Shown: positions 25,988 to 35,220, numbered from the stretch's first letter. The stretch is 64,000 nt of DNA from JAHRVQ01 sp029941905 (GCA_029941905.1 JAPYTQ010000019.1:29000-92999), one strand, 5' to 3'. The notes: a model not told the origin generated them from the sequence alone. Program-made: numbers and translations.

Positions 25988-26398
25988 TTATTTCAGCGCC
26001 TCATCAAAAACGAACAGATCAGTAAGTAGCGCGCGCAGGTGTATTGAGGCATTGAGATTGTCAATCAGTTGTGAGCTGATGGAATTCTGCGCCAGCACCA
26101 GCCGGATCGCACCACGGGTCTTGCCCGCGTCACTGTCGAGCGTGTTGATAAATTCACGGTAGGTATCAACGGAAGCCGGGTTTTTTTCTTCCGCCAGGGC
26201 TGCGATTACCCCAACCAGGTCATTCAATGACTGATCAATAGCATTCAGGTAAACCCTGATTTCCGCTTCATGGGCGGCGCCACCGCCTGCTTCGTGCCCC
26301 TGGGCGGCATAGGCCAGCATGAATTCATAGGCTGATTCAATTTTATCAATCCGATTATCGAATTCGGTGCGGTTTTTTGTAAAGGGTTCACCGGGCAT
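25988..26398 (-). CDS. Hypothetical helical protein at the end of the Mo-hydroxylase operon
   Basis: 136 residues from ATG 26398, just beyond the cytochrome b stop at 26400. I do not recognise it. It reads as all alpha-helical and acidic (RIDKIESAYEFMLAYAAQG, then LNAIDQSLNDLVGVIAALAE and a C-terminal LNASIHLRALLTDLFVFDEA), with no signal peptide or membrane helix. The start next to the cytochrome b stop makes it the last gene of the molybdenum hydroxylase operon, which suggests an assembly, chaperone or regulatory role. That is inference from position only. Confidence 0.7.
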   Translation of the reverse strand: MPGEPFTKNRTEFDNRIDKIESAYEFMLAYAAQGHEAGGGAAHEAEIRVYLNAIDQSLNDLVGVIAALAEEKNPASVDTYREFINTLDSDAGKTRGAIRLVLAQNSISSQLIDNLNASIHLRALLTDLFVFDEALK

Positions 26399-26399
26399 C

Positions 26400-27050
26400 T
26401 TAGTTCCGCCATTTCTCTGGGTCATGTTGGTCCAGGAGTTCAGCCCTGGTCAGCTTGCCCGATATCATTGATCGGGTATACATTAGTTTCTCGGGCCTGA
26501 AGGCAAAATAGATATGAATCATGATGACTGCCAGCAAAAACAAAGCAGCCAAGCCGTGAAATATATAAACAATTCCCCAGCTTTGATCTGTTAGCCAGTA
26601 GAGATCTCTATCCCACCAGGGCGTGTCGATTTTTACCATCATCAATATGCCCGTAATCATTGTCACCAGGACAATCAGGCTGACGGAATGGTGCATCAAT
26701 TTTTGTGCAGGGGAGTATTTGCCAGGTTTGATGAGTTCGCTGTCCGGGCGTTGCAGCAACCACCTGAGTGCTGCACCTATTTCCTTGACATCGCTCGATC
26801 CAAAATACATTGAATGCAGGTCCTGCCAGAAGCACGAGCGAACAACGTGAAACAAACTAACGGCAATCAGGACAAACCCTGAAACCCAATGGATAGTTAC
26901 CCAGGAAAATTTAAAACCTGCGATGGGCAGAAATGCCGTAAACAACAGGATCAACACCGACACTGCTGACACCCAGTGAAGCAAGCGATCAATCAGTGAA
27001 TGACGAATCACAAACTGCTCGTCTCTGGTTTTATCTACAACATCAGTCAT
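26400..27050 (-). CDS. Cytochrome b561/formate dehydrogenase gamma-type subunit
   Basis: 216 residues from ATG 27050. Four membrane helices: LLHWVSAVSVLILLFTAFLP, WVTIHWVSGFVLIAVSLFHV, MHHSVSLIVLVTMITGILMM and IVYIFHGLAALFLLAVIMIH. Conserved His occur in each (RLLHW, TIHWV, LMHHS, YIFHG, MIHIYF), as needed for two b hemes. This family passes electrons between a periplasmic oxidoreductase and the quinone pool. Here it most likely serves the Tat-exported molybdenum hydroxylase encoded just upstream. The start is ten nt after the stop of a 50-residue membrane protein. Confidence 0.88.
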   Translation of the reverse strand: MTDVVDKTRDEQFVIRHSLIDRLLHWVSAVSVLILLFTAFLPIAGFKFSWVTIHWVSGFVLIAVSLFHVVRSCFWQDLHSMYFGSSDVKEIGAALRWLLQRPDSELIKPGKYSPAQKLMHHSVSLIVLVTMITGILMMVKIDTPWWDRDLYWLTDQSWGIVYIFHGLAALFLLAVIMIHIYFAFRPEKLMYTRSMISGKLTRAELLDQHDPEKWRN

Positions 27051-27060
27051 CTGTGACCAC

Positions 27061-27213
27061 TCACTGCTTCCGCGGTGCAAACAGCCACATAAAAAGCGCA
27101 TGCACAATAACAAAGGTGGCTGCCGCGATAATAAAAACCGGCAACAGATCCCACGAAACACCTTCGAGGGCAGATTGGCCCCAGGCGTTTTGGCTATAAC
27201 GGAACACTTCCAT
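27061..27213 (-). CDS. 50-residue single-helix membrane protein
   Basis: ATG 27213 to TGA 27061 encodes MEVFRYSQNAWGQSALEGVS followed by a strong membrane helix (LLPVFIIAAATFVIVHALFM) and the basic tail APRKQ. It sits ten nt before the cytochrome b start and right after the inserted repeat element, in operon order. A small anchor or fifth subunit of the cytochrome b complex is plausible. It is below usual gene-caller length limits. Confidence 0.68.
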   Translation of the reverse strand: MEVFRYSQNAWGQSALEGVSWDLLPVFIIAAATFVIVHALFMWLFAPRKQ

Positions 27214-27518
27214 TAGTGTAGTGTCCTATACCAAACGTGCATTAAGTGGTTCTCACTTTTTCGTCACAGGAGGTGTCACAGCAAGGCGCAATCTTTTCAC
27301 AAGAAGTCGCAGGTAATGTAGGTACCTTTTCAAGAAATACAACGCCGGTGTGGTGATTTTGACGATCACCTGCAGGGCAAAACAGCGAAATGGACAGCGA
27401 TGATCGTAAACATGTTGTCTTTTGTTGGCTCTTCATAGATTCAAAGCTCACCTGGCCCGCCACCATCTGGCCATTTAGTGAATTGCTTAATGTGCGTTTT
27501 GTATAGGTCACTACACTA
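27214..27518. mobile_element. 305-bp MITE-like element with about 33-bp terminal inverted repeats
   Basis: The ends are imperfect inverted repeats: both read TAGTGTAGTG from outside in and match at 29 of the first 33 positions. Outermost TA dinucleotides would fit an IS630/mariner-type TA target duplication. It lies exactly between the stop of the FAD subunit (whose TAG is the first three bases of the element) and the ATG of the 50-residue membrane protein. Inside there is no transposase I recognise; an 89-codon open frame (27511-27242, minus) runs through it but resembles nothing known to me. Non-autonomous transposon is the best reading. Confidence 0.75.
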
Positions 27519-28505
27519 GCTGTCTCGAATCGCGCGTTTCACCAGATTCTCCATCAGGGGAATTTTGAAGTGATTGTGATTCAACGGCGTAGCGCCGCGA
27601 ATCGCGGACTGTCCTGCCAGGGCTGCTGTTTCGTCATTTTTGGTACTTGCTTTGACGACACTCTCAACCACAGTCAGCCGCTTTGGCACACATTCAACCC
27701 CACCGCAGGCAATCCGGATGTCTTCAATCGTCGAACCATTTAACCTGATGGCGGCAGCTACGTTAACCAGGGCAAAGTCCCAGGTCTTGCGATCTGCAAC
27801 CTTCTCAAAATAGAAACTGGCGCCAGACCAGGTATTGGGTATTCGAATGGCTGTGAGGATTTCGTTATCCTTCAGTACTGTCATGCGCTCGATATCTATC
27901 GCAGGTCCAATGAAGAATTCTTCCATGTTAACGACACGCTCACCGTCGGGTCCGGAAATAACACATTGCGCATCCAGGGCCACGAGTGCCGGTGCCGTAT
28001 CGGAAGGCGACACAGCAACACAGCGATCAGCATTAAACAGGCAATGTTCACGATTCATGCCTTCAGGCGTATCGGCAAAGCACTTTTTGCCACCGGCCCG
28101 ATAACAGTCTAAACCTGACCGGTAATACCAGCATCGTGTATCCTGGCAAAGATTACCCCCCAGCGTACTCACATTCCGGATCTGTGGACTGGCCACCTGG
28201 CTTGCAGCTTGCGCCAGCAGGTTGAACTTTGACTTAACCAGGTCACTATTTGCAATTTCAGTGAGTGTTGTGGTCGCACCGATTTCGATCCCGCTCTGGA
28301 TTTCGCGTATCCCCTTCAACTCTTCGATGGCCAACAGGTCTATCAGTGCAGCAGGGTTTTTTACGCGATCCTTGAACCAGTCCAGGCTGTCATTTCCGCC
28401 TGCCATCACCCAGGCCTCTTTACCGAGGCGATTCACCAGCGTTAGTGCATTATCAAGATTCGCCGGTTGAAACAATTCAAAGCCTCGCATCATGTCTTTA
28501 ATCAT
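27516..28505 (-). CDS. Molybdenum hydroxylase FAD-binding subunit (XDH/CoxM family)
   Basis: 329 residues, with GGGGGAG before the ATG. The FAD-binding motif AGGNDSLDWFK lies at 35-45 and the second, NVSTLGGNL, at 111-119, as in CoxM/XDH FAD domains. An insert holds six Cys at 120, 125, 134, 142, 155 and 162 (CQDTRCWYYRSGLDC begins it), similar to the extra iron-sulfur loop of 4-hydroxybenzoyl-CoA reductase, so a [4Fe-4S] cluster is likely. It moves electrons from the Mo/2Fe-2S subunits. The stop codon is embedded in the end of the inserted repeat element. Confidence 0.92.
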   Translation of the reverse strand: MIKDMMRGFELFQPANLDNALTLVNRLGKEAWVMAGGNDSLDWFKDRVKNPAALIDLLAIEELKGIREIQSGIEIGATTTLTEIANSDLVKSKFNLLAQAASQVASPQIRNVSTLGGNLCQDTRCWYYRSGLDCYRAGGKKCFADTPEGMNREHCLFNADRCVAVSPSDTAPALVALDAQCVISGPDGERVVNMEEFFIGPAIDIERMTVLKDNEILTAIRIPNTWSGASFYFEKVADRKTWDFALVNVAAAIRLNGSTIEDIRIACGGVECVPKRLTVVESVVKASTKNDETAALAGQSAIRGATPLNHNHFKIPLMENLVKRAIRDS

Positions 28506-28517
28506 TATTTTCTCCCC

Positions 28518-30932
28518 CTAGAAGGTATTGACAGTCAAAGGCCCATGGGACTGTTCACGCCCGCTGGCTGCATTGATAATCATGTCCGGAACAACCGGTG
28601 TTCGGTTGAAGTAATGACCACCTAATGCATCTGAAATAGCACAAAGTAACGCCGCTGCAGCACAACCCAGCACCGGTTCGCCAATACCCCGGGCACCCAC
28701 TGGATTTATCGGATCGGCCTTATCAACAGCCGTGCTTCTCATCACCGAAGGTACATCCAGGTAGGTTGCTATTCTGGACTGGTTCAACCCAACCGTTGCG
28801 GGCAGCCCATTTTGTGGATCGTAGACATGGCGTTCTTTTGTTGCCATACCAAATCCCATGACGCCGCCACCCTTGATCTGGGTTGCAAGGCCGAGCGGAT
28901 GAATCACCGTACCGCAGTCGGCGACGCCAACATAGTCGATAATGTCATAAACCCCCGTCTCTACATCAAGCTCAATTTGAACAAATCCAGCGGCAAATGC
29001 AGGCGGTGTACCCTCGGATTTGAGGTTGTCCTTTGCGACACCGATCAAACCGGTTCCAGCGAGCGCAGCAACGGAGGCCTTTGTCATGGGGTTAATATCT
29101 TCCGGCGCTTCCGCACCACTGAATTTACCGCCAATTTCTATCGCACGTTTTGCTGCCGCTGCATAGGTAAGATGTTTGGTAGGATCAGCACTCAAAAATA
29201 CTTTTTCTTCCCCGATGTCATAATCATCAGCTTCGCCGCCCAAATCCATTGCAGCAATTTCCTTGAGCTTCTGGACCGCATCCGTGGCGGCAACATAATT
29301 GGTCCGGGTCATCGTATAGGAAGTATTACTGCCGAACTGACCAATATTCCAGGGTAAGTGCTTGCGGGTGTCTCCGCGTACAATGACACAACTTTCCCAG
29401 TCACATTTCAGCACCTCGGCCGCAATTCTCGAGGTTGCTGTATGGGAGTAGGTACCAAGATTACCGACACCGGTATGGATATTTAACTTACCCTCGGGCG
29501 TGAGTACTACGAGGCCATCAAAACCACTGTAACCGGCACTGTGGTATGCCTGACCGACACCAATACCTGTCACCTTTGAACCCTTCTTCTGGCCACTGAG
29601 CTTTTTCTTTTCTTCCCAGCCAAATTCTTTCGACCCTTTTTCGAGTGCTTCATTAAGGTAAGCACTCGTTAAGCCACTTTTTTTCGGGCCGTATTTAGTC
29701 GCGCTGGTCGGGTCATTGATAGCTCGAATGGCAACGCGATCAATACCCAGTTGTACAGCCGCCTTGTCCATTAATGGTTCGATGGCGCAGGCGATCTGGT
29801 TCTGGCCGGGACCACGTTGCGCAAATCTTCGGGGAGTATTGGTATCAACGGGGATTCCCCTGAATGTCATCGCTTCTGGTGTATAGACCAGTGCAACTGC
29901 CTCTGCCGCTGATATATAGTCATTGAAACCGACATCGGGACCGTTCTCCTGAACAATGTAGAGATCGACTGCCAGCAGGCGACCATCTTCACGAAACCCC
30001 ATTTTTAACCGACCCTGGAATCCGGCCCTGGCGGTACCGATAAAATACTCTTCGGCCCGGCTGATTCTCATCATCACAGGGCGATTTATTTTTTTCGACA
30101 TATGGGCAGGTATGGACATCTCTGTATAGGCAGAGAGTTTTGATCCGAAACCACCACCACAATACTCGGCGACAAAGACAAGATCCTGCGGCTTGATGCC
30201 GATCATTCCAGCAAGAAAGGGTACAGGGAAACTACCGCTCTGGGATGATGCATGCACAATACATTTTCCGTTTTGCCAGTATGCCATGGCTGAACGGGTC
30301 TCCAGGCAGTGATGAGACGTACCGGCCGTAACGAAACTTTCATCGAGGGTGTAGGCCGCCTTTTCGAAATTCCCGTTCACGTCTCCAAAGGTCCAGGTAT
30401 CTTCCGCTTCGCCCATTGGCAATTCACCTTCCTTCACCGCAGCGAAGTCCCTGGCAGTCCATTTCGTTTCCTTTATATAAGGCTTACCGCTCTTGTTACC
30501 TGCCACATTTCCATCTGTCCTTGCGTTGGCACCACCTGGATAAAGACTCTCCAGCGGATCAAGGGTAAATGGCAGGGGCTCCAGATCGAGTTTGATTTTT
30601 TCCAGTGCATCCTGGGCGATCGTCTCACTCTCAGCAGCGAGCGCCAATATTGGGTCACCAACATAATGTGGTTCATTCGTCAGCGTTGGTTTGGCCGGAG
30701 AAGTGACCGCAGGTAAATCATCTGCGGTGAGTATGCCAATGACACCTGGCATCGCCAGTGCTTCAGTGGCATCGATATTGTTTACTTTTGCATGCGGCAT
30801 GGGACTCAGTAGCAAACGGCAGAAAACCATGCCCTCTACCCTGAAATCTTCGGCATATTTAGCCTTGCCAGTCACCTTGGCAACGACATCTGGTGGTGTG
30901 AAATTTTTCCCGATCAGTTTGTAGTCATTCAT
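28518..30932 (-). CDS. Molybdopterin-binding large subunit (xanthine dehydrogenase/aldehyde oxidase family)
   Basis: 804 residues, full length. It begins with the aldehyde-oxidase a/b hammerhead domain (DVVAKVTGKAKYAEDF, PMPHAKVNNIDATEA) and continues into the molybdopterin domains with EYCGGGFGSKL, RRFAQRGPGQNQ and the catalytic-Glu motif GARGIGEPVLG near the C-terminus. It hydroxylates an aldehyde, heterocycle or aryl-CoA at the Mo centre, using water. Active-site loops do not give the substrate away. Its start overlaps the 2Fe-2S subunit stop by four bases. Confidence 0.94.
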   Translation of the reverse strand: MNDYKLIGKNFTPPDVVAKVTGKAKYAEDFRVEGMVFCRLLLSPMPHAKVNNIDATEALAMPGVIGILTADDLPAVTSPAKPTLTNEPHYVGDPILALAAESETIAQDALEKIKLDLEPLPFTLDPLESLYPGGANARTDGNVAGNKSGKPYIKETKWTARDFAAVKEGELPMGEAEDTWTFGDVNGNFEKAAYTLDESFVTAGTSHHCLETRSAMAYWQNGKCIVHASSQSGSFPVPFLAGMIGIKPQDLVFVAEYCGGGFGSKLSAYTEMSIPAHMSKKINRPVMMRISRAEEYFIGTARAGFQGRLKMGFREDGRLLAVDLYIVQENGPDVGFNDYISAAEAVALVYTPEAMTFRGIPVDTNTPRRFAQRGPGQNQIACAIEPLMDKAAVQLGIDRVAIRAINDPTSATKYGPKKSGLTSAYLNEALEKGSKEFGWEEKKKLSGQKKGSKVTGIGVGQAYHSAGYSGFDGLVVLTPEGKLNIHTGVGNLGTYSHTATSRIAAEVLKCDWESCVIVRGDTRKHLPWNIGQFGSNTSYTMTRTNYVAATDAVQKLKEIAAMDLGGEADDYDIGEEKVFLSADPTKHLTYAAAAKRAIEIGGKFSGAEAPEDINPMTKASVAALAGTGLIGVAKDNLKSEGTPPAFAAGFVQIELDVETGVYDIIDYVGVADCGTVIHPLGLATQIKGGGVMGFGMATKERHVYDPQNGLPATVGLNQSRIATYLDVPSVMRSTAVDKADPINPVGARGIGEPVLGCAAAALLCAISDALGGHYFNRTPVVPDMIINAASGREQSHGPLTVNTF

Positions 30933-31615
30933 GTTAACTGCTCCTGCGCTGCACGCATCACCGAATTAAGGTAATGATCATAAGCGCCACAGCGGCACAG
31001 GTTACCCGACATTGCCTGCCGCGCCTCCTCCCTGCTGGGATTGGGATTGACTTTCAACAGCCCGACCGCCGACATCAATTGCCCTGGTGTACAAAATCCA
31101 CATTGCGGGCCCAGTTCATCGACAAACGCCTGCTGAACCGGATGCAAATCACCATTGGCAGCTTGCAGTCCTTCAACGGTAGTTACTTTTCGACCCCTCA
31201 CACCGTGACTCAATGTCGAACAGGAGTAAGTCGGCACATCATCAATTAAAATGGTGCAGGCACCACATTCACCACGGTCACAACCCAGCTTGGTGCCTGT
31301 CAGTCCAAGTTTGTAGCGCAATGTCATTGCCAGAGTCTCCTGGGGCAACACATCTACCCGACGCACTTTGCCATTCACGTTAAGGGAGATCAGTCTTTCA
31401 ACAGCACCGGCAACTGAAGTTGATGTTTGGCTTTCACCGGAACACCCACTCAAAGTACCCAGCATCGAACCCGATGCGACGGTCGCGCCTGTGGCGATAA
31501 TACCTTTGATGAAATTTCGGCGGGATAACCGGGCAGATTGCACCCGCGCCGCTGGATCGATATTAATATCAACATCACTGCCAGTAGCAGATGGAGTATA
31601 GATCTCGGGTTTCAT
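30929..31615 (-). CDS. Tat-exported [2Fe-2S] subunit of the molybdenum hydroxylase
   Basis: 228 residues from ATG 31615, supported by GAGGGAACT. The N-terminus holds a twin-arginine signal (LSRRNFIKGIIATGATVASG) with a Cys after it (LSGC), so the mature complex is periplasmic. Two [2Fe-2S] clusters are shown by CDRGECGACTILIDD with a later Cys, and by CGFCTPGQLMSA with GNLCRCGAYDHY. A Tat signal on this small subunit would carry the partner subunits by hitch-hiking, as in periplasmic aldehyde dehydrogenases. First gene of the operon. Confidence 0.93.
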   Translation of the reverse strand: MKPEIYTPSATGSDVDINIDPAARVQSARLSRRNFIKGIIATGATVASGSMLGTLSGCSGESQTSTSVAGAVERLISLNVNGKVRRVDVLPQETLAMTLRYKLGLTGTKLGCDRGECGACTILIDDVPTYSCSTLSHGVRGRKVTTVEGLQAANGDLHPVQQAFVDELGPQCGFCTPGQLMSAVGLLKVNPNPSREEARQAMSGNLCRCGAYDHYLNSVMRAAQEQLT

Positions 31616-31740
31616 AGTTCCCTCATTGATGACCATATTCTTGTTCAATCACCACTGTATCCAGATTGATTGGAGTCGGTCAAGAGGCATTGATTATTCC
31701 CCTGCAAACTTCTCCCCATAATTCGCCAGTGCTTCACTTT

Positions 31741-31770
31741 TATTAGTCCAACAGGTATTAGTCCAACACA
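31741..31770. repeat. 15-bp tandem duplication over the pabBC stop codon
   Basis: Two copies of TATTAGTCCAACA plus two bases (31741-31755, 31756-31770). On the minus strand they repeat the last codons and TAA stop of the pabBC gene, so a second Leu-Asp-stop follows the true one in frame. Confidence 0.88.
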
Positions 31771-33503
31771 ACCTTCCGCCATTGGCGGACAGAGTTGATC
31801 AGATAGATATCCGGGCAGGTTTTTATTTCCTCCCGGGTAATAATTCCTTCCTCAATTTGCCTGCTATCAAGCAGGAACTGCCTGAATGTCCCGGCCAACA
31901 GGCCACAGGACAATCGGGGTGTAATCAACTTGTCATTTCGCTTGATGACAAGATTGGCGATCGTGGATTCTGTCATCTCCCGTTTTTCGTTCCAGAGCAA
32001 CACATCATCGCGATCCAAAAAATTTTCCCTGGCTTGCTCAAATACACCTCGCCTGGTGGTCTTGTGGTACAAAAAAACATCACCAGAGTTCACTGCATGT
32101 CGAGCCATGGCGACTTTTCCAGGCGGCATGGACATTGCCGTGTCGAACCGTTCACTGGTTACTGTATTTTCCCCATCGCAACGCAGCAACAACCGTACCT
32201 TGTATGGCGTTGCCTCGAAATCCCGGCTGACGTTCGACAGTGTTCCTTCGATATCATCCAGATCCAGATGAATGTCGAAGTACTCGGCAGAATCACGCAA
32301 TCGGCGAAGATGGTAGTCCAATAAAAAATAACTGTCTTTGGGTGTCCAAAGGAGTGTTTCGATCAAAGAAAAAGACGGCCTGAACTGTGGTTGCCGAATC
32401 GTCTTGGCTTTTAACAAGCACTCGTCATATTCCTGTTCGGCATCCGAGTCCCAGACAATACCGCCACCAATACCATATTCCAGGCCATCCTTTTTTTTAT
32501 CAATCAGCGCGGTACGGATAGCAACATTAAACTGCGCATCACCGTTGGGTGACATGAAGCCTATGCTGCCGGTATAGATGTGACGTGGCGAAGGCTCAAG
32601 AGAGCGAATAATCGCCATGGTGTTAACCTTGGGTGCACCCGTGATGGAGGCGCAGGGAAAAAGCGCCTGCATCACACTAACAACGGAAACCTTCGATACA
32701 GCGCTCACACTCGATGTCATCTGCCACAAGGTTGGATATTTTTCGACCAGAAACGCACGGTTTACACGGACGCTACCTGTGGTCGCAATTTTGCCGATAT
32801 CATTTCGAATCATATCGACGATCATGATGTTCTCTGCCCGGTCCTTCGGTGATTCACCCAGGCGTTTTTTTTGCGCCAGGTCTTCGGCGAGTGTCAGTCC
32901 GCGACGCGCTGTGCCCTTCATGGGTCGTGTGGAGATCCTGCCTGAACGCAATTCAGCCTTTATTTCAAAGAATAGTTCCGGTGAGGCACAGCAGACCGCA
33001 TGATCATCAAGGTCGATAAAAGCGGCGTAGGGTGCATCCACGGCAAAACTGCAAAAGAGTGCCCAGGGGTCACCGGCAAACTCAGCCCGCTGGCGGATTG
33101 TATAGTTGACCTGATAAGTATCCCCTGATTCGATACGCCGCTTTATTTCATCAATGTGTTGGGAATAACGACCGGAATCCAGGGACAGCAGCCAATGATC
33201 CGGATGAACAACCGATTCTGCCGTGGCGGTTGCAATATGCTCAATCGTCTCTGGCGATTGGTACAGGCCAAAGCACAGTAGTGGGAACTGATCTGGATCC
33301 CGGGTAACCAGCGCGCAGTCAAAACCTGGCGCCGCTTCATAGCTGACAAACCCTGCTGCGTAGTAGCCAGCGTCTACTTGCGCCTGAATTCGTTCAAACA
33401 TCGGCAGAACTTCATCCTGGTGGCGGGCGACAATAACCTCAACAGGATCGGAAAAGCCTAGCCAGGTACCTTCGGTTTGTCGTATCAGGAGTTTGTTAAT
33501 CAT
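31758..33503 (-). CDS. pabB: Aminodeoxychorismate synthase component I fused to aminodeoxychorismate lyase
   Basis: 581 residues from ATG 33503, which overlaps the TAA of the upstream M20 gene (ATGATTAA). The N-terminal two thirds is a chorismate-utilising domain: SGDTYQVNYTIRQRAEF, then STRPMKGTARRG, SPKDRAENIMIVDMIRNDIG and GAPKVNTMAIIRSLEPSPR. The C-terminal third is a fold-type IV PLP domain (FSLIETLLWTPKDSYFLLDY, then MTESTIANLVIKRNDK), i.e. PabC-like. Together they make 4-aminobenzoate for folate from chorismate, with glutamine amidotransferase PabA supplied elsewhere. The fusion is known from several bacterial groups. Confidence 0.92.
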   Translation of the reverse strand: MINKLLIRQTEGTWLGFSDPVEVIVARHQDEVLPMFERIQAQVDAGYYAAGFVSYEAAPGFDCALVTRDPDQFPLLCFGLYQSPETIEHIATATAESVVHPDHWLLSLDSGRYSQHIDEIKRRIESGDTYQVNYTIRQRAEFAGDPWALFCSFAVDAPYAAFIDLDDHAVCCASPELFFEIKAELRSGRISTRPMKGTARRGLTLAEDLAQKKRLGESPKDRAENIMIVDMIRNDIGKIATTGSVRVNRAFLVEKYPTLWQMTSSVSAVSKVSVVSVMQALFPCASITGAPKVNTMAIIRSLEPSPRHIYTGSIGFMSPNGDAQFNVAIRTALIDKKKDGLEYGIGGGIVWDSDAEQEYDECLLKAKTIRQPQFRPSFSLIETLLWTPKDSYFLLDYHLRRLRDSAEYFDIHLDLDDIEGTLSNVSRDFEATPYKVRLLLRCDGENTVTSERFDTAMSMPPGKVAMARHAVNSGDVFLYHKTTRRGVFEQARENFLDRDDVLLWNEKREMTESTIANLVIKRNDKLITPRLSCGLLAGTFRQFLLDSRQIEEGIITREEIKTCPDIYLINSVRQWRKVVLD

Positions 33504-34839
33504 CAACCTGATCGCGGATTCCAGCCTCTGACAACAGGGTCAGGATGCCAATTTGAATGGCGATGTGGCCATCAACGTTCTGCCACCATTCACCTGGGGA
33601 GTGCGAGTGACTCCCCTTGCCACCGCGGCTCATAGTCACCGCCGGGATACCCAGTGAAATAGGCAGGTTCGCATCGGTGGATGAGATCCTCAGTTGTGGT
33701 TCAATACCATAGGCCAGCGTAGCCGCAATCGCGCGCTGGACCAATGGTACGTGCACGTTCCCTTTCGCCGCAGGACGATTGCCAACCGATTCGATTTCCA
33801 GAGTGATTTCCTGTCCCGACAATCGGGCCTCATTCTCAGCATCCAAAGCTCCCTGCAATGCCGCCTTAAAAACAGCATCAATCGCATCGAGCTTTCTCTG
33901 GTTGCCGGAACGCATATCAACTTCCATCCATGATTCAAACGGGATTGAGTTAATTGATGTACCACCGCCAATACGCCCGATGCTGTAGCTGGCCTTATCA
34001 CCCTTATTCGTCACAGTGGGTGCCTGTTCTACGAAACGTTGAATCGCACGACCAAGCGCATGGTGGGGGTTGGCCAGACCAAACGAGCCCCAGGAATGCC
34101 CACCTGAACCACTGAAGGTGATCCGGTATCGATGGGAACCAACGCCACCAAAAACAATATGTTCAGAGGACCCGCCATCAATGGCAATTAATGCATCAAT
34201 CACGGGCGCGCCTTCACGGAACAAATGTCGTACTCCCCGTAAATCCCCGAGGCCTTCTTCGCCCACATTACCGATAAACAACAGATCTGCTTCAGTTTTT
34301 ATCTTCGCGTGTTCCAATGCCCTCAGTACCGCCAGAACATTTACCAGACCCCGGGTGTTGTCCCCGATGCCCGGTGCGAACATCCTGGGGTTTTTAGTTT
34401 GACCTTTTTCGAACCGCACCGTGACATCGGTCCCTTCAGGGAAAACCGTATCCAGGTGACCGCTGTAAGCAACGACCCGTCCGTTTCCCGACCCAGGCCG
34501 GTGCCCAACGACGTTACCCACCTCATCAATGATTACGTCATCGAGCCCGGATTCCCTTAACAGTTCTGCAAATCTCTTTGCCCGCGCAGCTTCAGCAAAG
34601 GGCGGTGCGGGTATTTCAGTCAATTCCACCAGGTTTTGCTGCGACTGGGGTTCGAGGCTCAGAACATGGTCCAGCGCTGACTGAACCTGATCATTTTGCT
34701 GCAAGGCTACTATCTGTTTTGTATATTCGGGCGCTGGGATGGCTGTCTCAGCCTGAACATTTTGTAAAAATAGCATCAGGCAGAAACAAAACGTTCGACC
34801 AGGCAAGCGGCTGCAATGGTCTAATCTCCTGTTGTACAT
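33496..34839 (-). CDS. M20-family peptidase with signal peptide
   Basis: 447 residues from ATG 34839, with GGGAAA six nt before it. A signal peptide (FCFCLMLFLQNVQA) directs it to the periplasm. Metal-site motifs of the M20 exopeptidases appear in order: AYSGHLDTVFPEGT, FAPGIGDNTRGLVNVLAV, FIGNVGEEGLGDLRG with the catalytic Glu, and SRGGKGSHSHSPGEWW with the last His. The dimerisation domain lies between (SGSGGHSWGSFG). Likely a di- or tripeptidase. Translationally coupled to pabBC by an eight-base overlap, which is unusual for these functions. Confidence 0.9.
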   Translation of the reverse strand: MYNRRLDHCSRLPGRTFCFCLMLFLQNVQAETAIPAPEYTKQIVALQQNDQVQSALDHVLSLEPQSQQNLVELTEIPAPPFAEAARAKRFAELLRESGLDDVIIDEVGNVVGHRPGSGNGRVVAYSGHLDTVFPEGTDVTVRFEKGQTKNPRMFAPGIGDNTRGLVNVLAVLRALEHAKIKTEADLLFIGNVGEEGLGDLRGVRHLFREGAPVIDALIAIDGGSSEHIVFGGVGSHRYRITFSGSGGHSWGSFGLANPHHALGRAIQRFVEQAPTVTNKGDKASYSIGRIGGGTSINSIPFESWMEVDMRSGNQRKLDAIDAVFKAALQGALDAENEARLSGQEITLEIESVGNRPAAKGNVHVPLVQRAIAATLAYGIEPQLRISSTDANLPISLGIPAVTMSRGGKGSHSHSPGEWWQNVDGHIAIQIGILTLLSEAGIRDQVDD

Positions 34840-34857
34840 AAAATTTCCCGACAGCAA

Positions 34858-35220
34858 TTAAACCAGGCTATGGTCATCCACATGGGTGGAATTAACGGTA
34901 ATGCGATTTGCAGAAGGATCGGTCAGAAAAAACGAGTCATGGATGTCTCCCCTGGATATATCGCTCACCTTCAAACCCGCCTCCCTGTAAGATTCATGAG
35001 ACTCATCAACATTCTCAACCATGAAATCAAATTCGGCGTTACCAGATTCGGCGTTGGCATCAACACCAAGAATAAGGTGTGTGCCGCCGCGCAATTCCAA
35101 AATACAGACAGCATCGTTCTTGAAAATCAGCCGCAATCCTGTTTTCAGGTAAAATTGCTCAGATTCGCTGAGGGAATGAACCTTCAAACTCACATGACCT
35201 ATCCAGACAGGTGGTCTCAT
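34858..35220 (-). CDS. VOC-fold protein
   Basis: 120 residues from ATG 35220, with GGAGAG five nt upstream. Begins MRPPVWIGHVSLKVHSLSES, the first beta-alpha unit of a vicinal oxygen chelate fold, and ends with SFFLTDPSANRITVNSTHVD. HVSLKV supplies one metal-ligand candidate; the Glu usually found near the C-terminus is replaced in TVNS, so metal binding is uncertain. Function unknown; it is on the same strand as the M20 gene. Confidence 0.82.
   Translation of the reverse strand: MRPPVWIGHVSLKVHSLSESEQFYLKTGLRLIFKNDAVCILELRGGTHLILGVDANAESGNAEFDFMVENVDESHESYREAGLKVSDISRGDIHDSFFLTDPSANRITVNSTHVDDHSLV

Noticed and set aside
27242..27511. 89-codon ORF inside the inverted-repeat element as a transposase
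   Set aside because: No DDE or other transposase motif, and the frame begins inside the inverted repeat; most likely a chance open frame.
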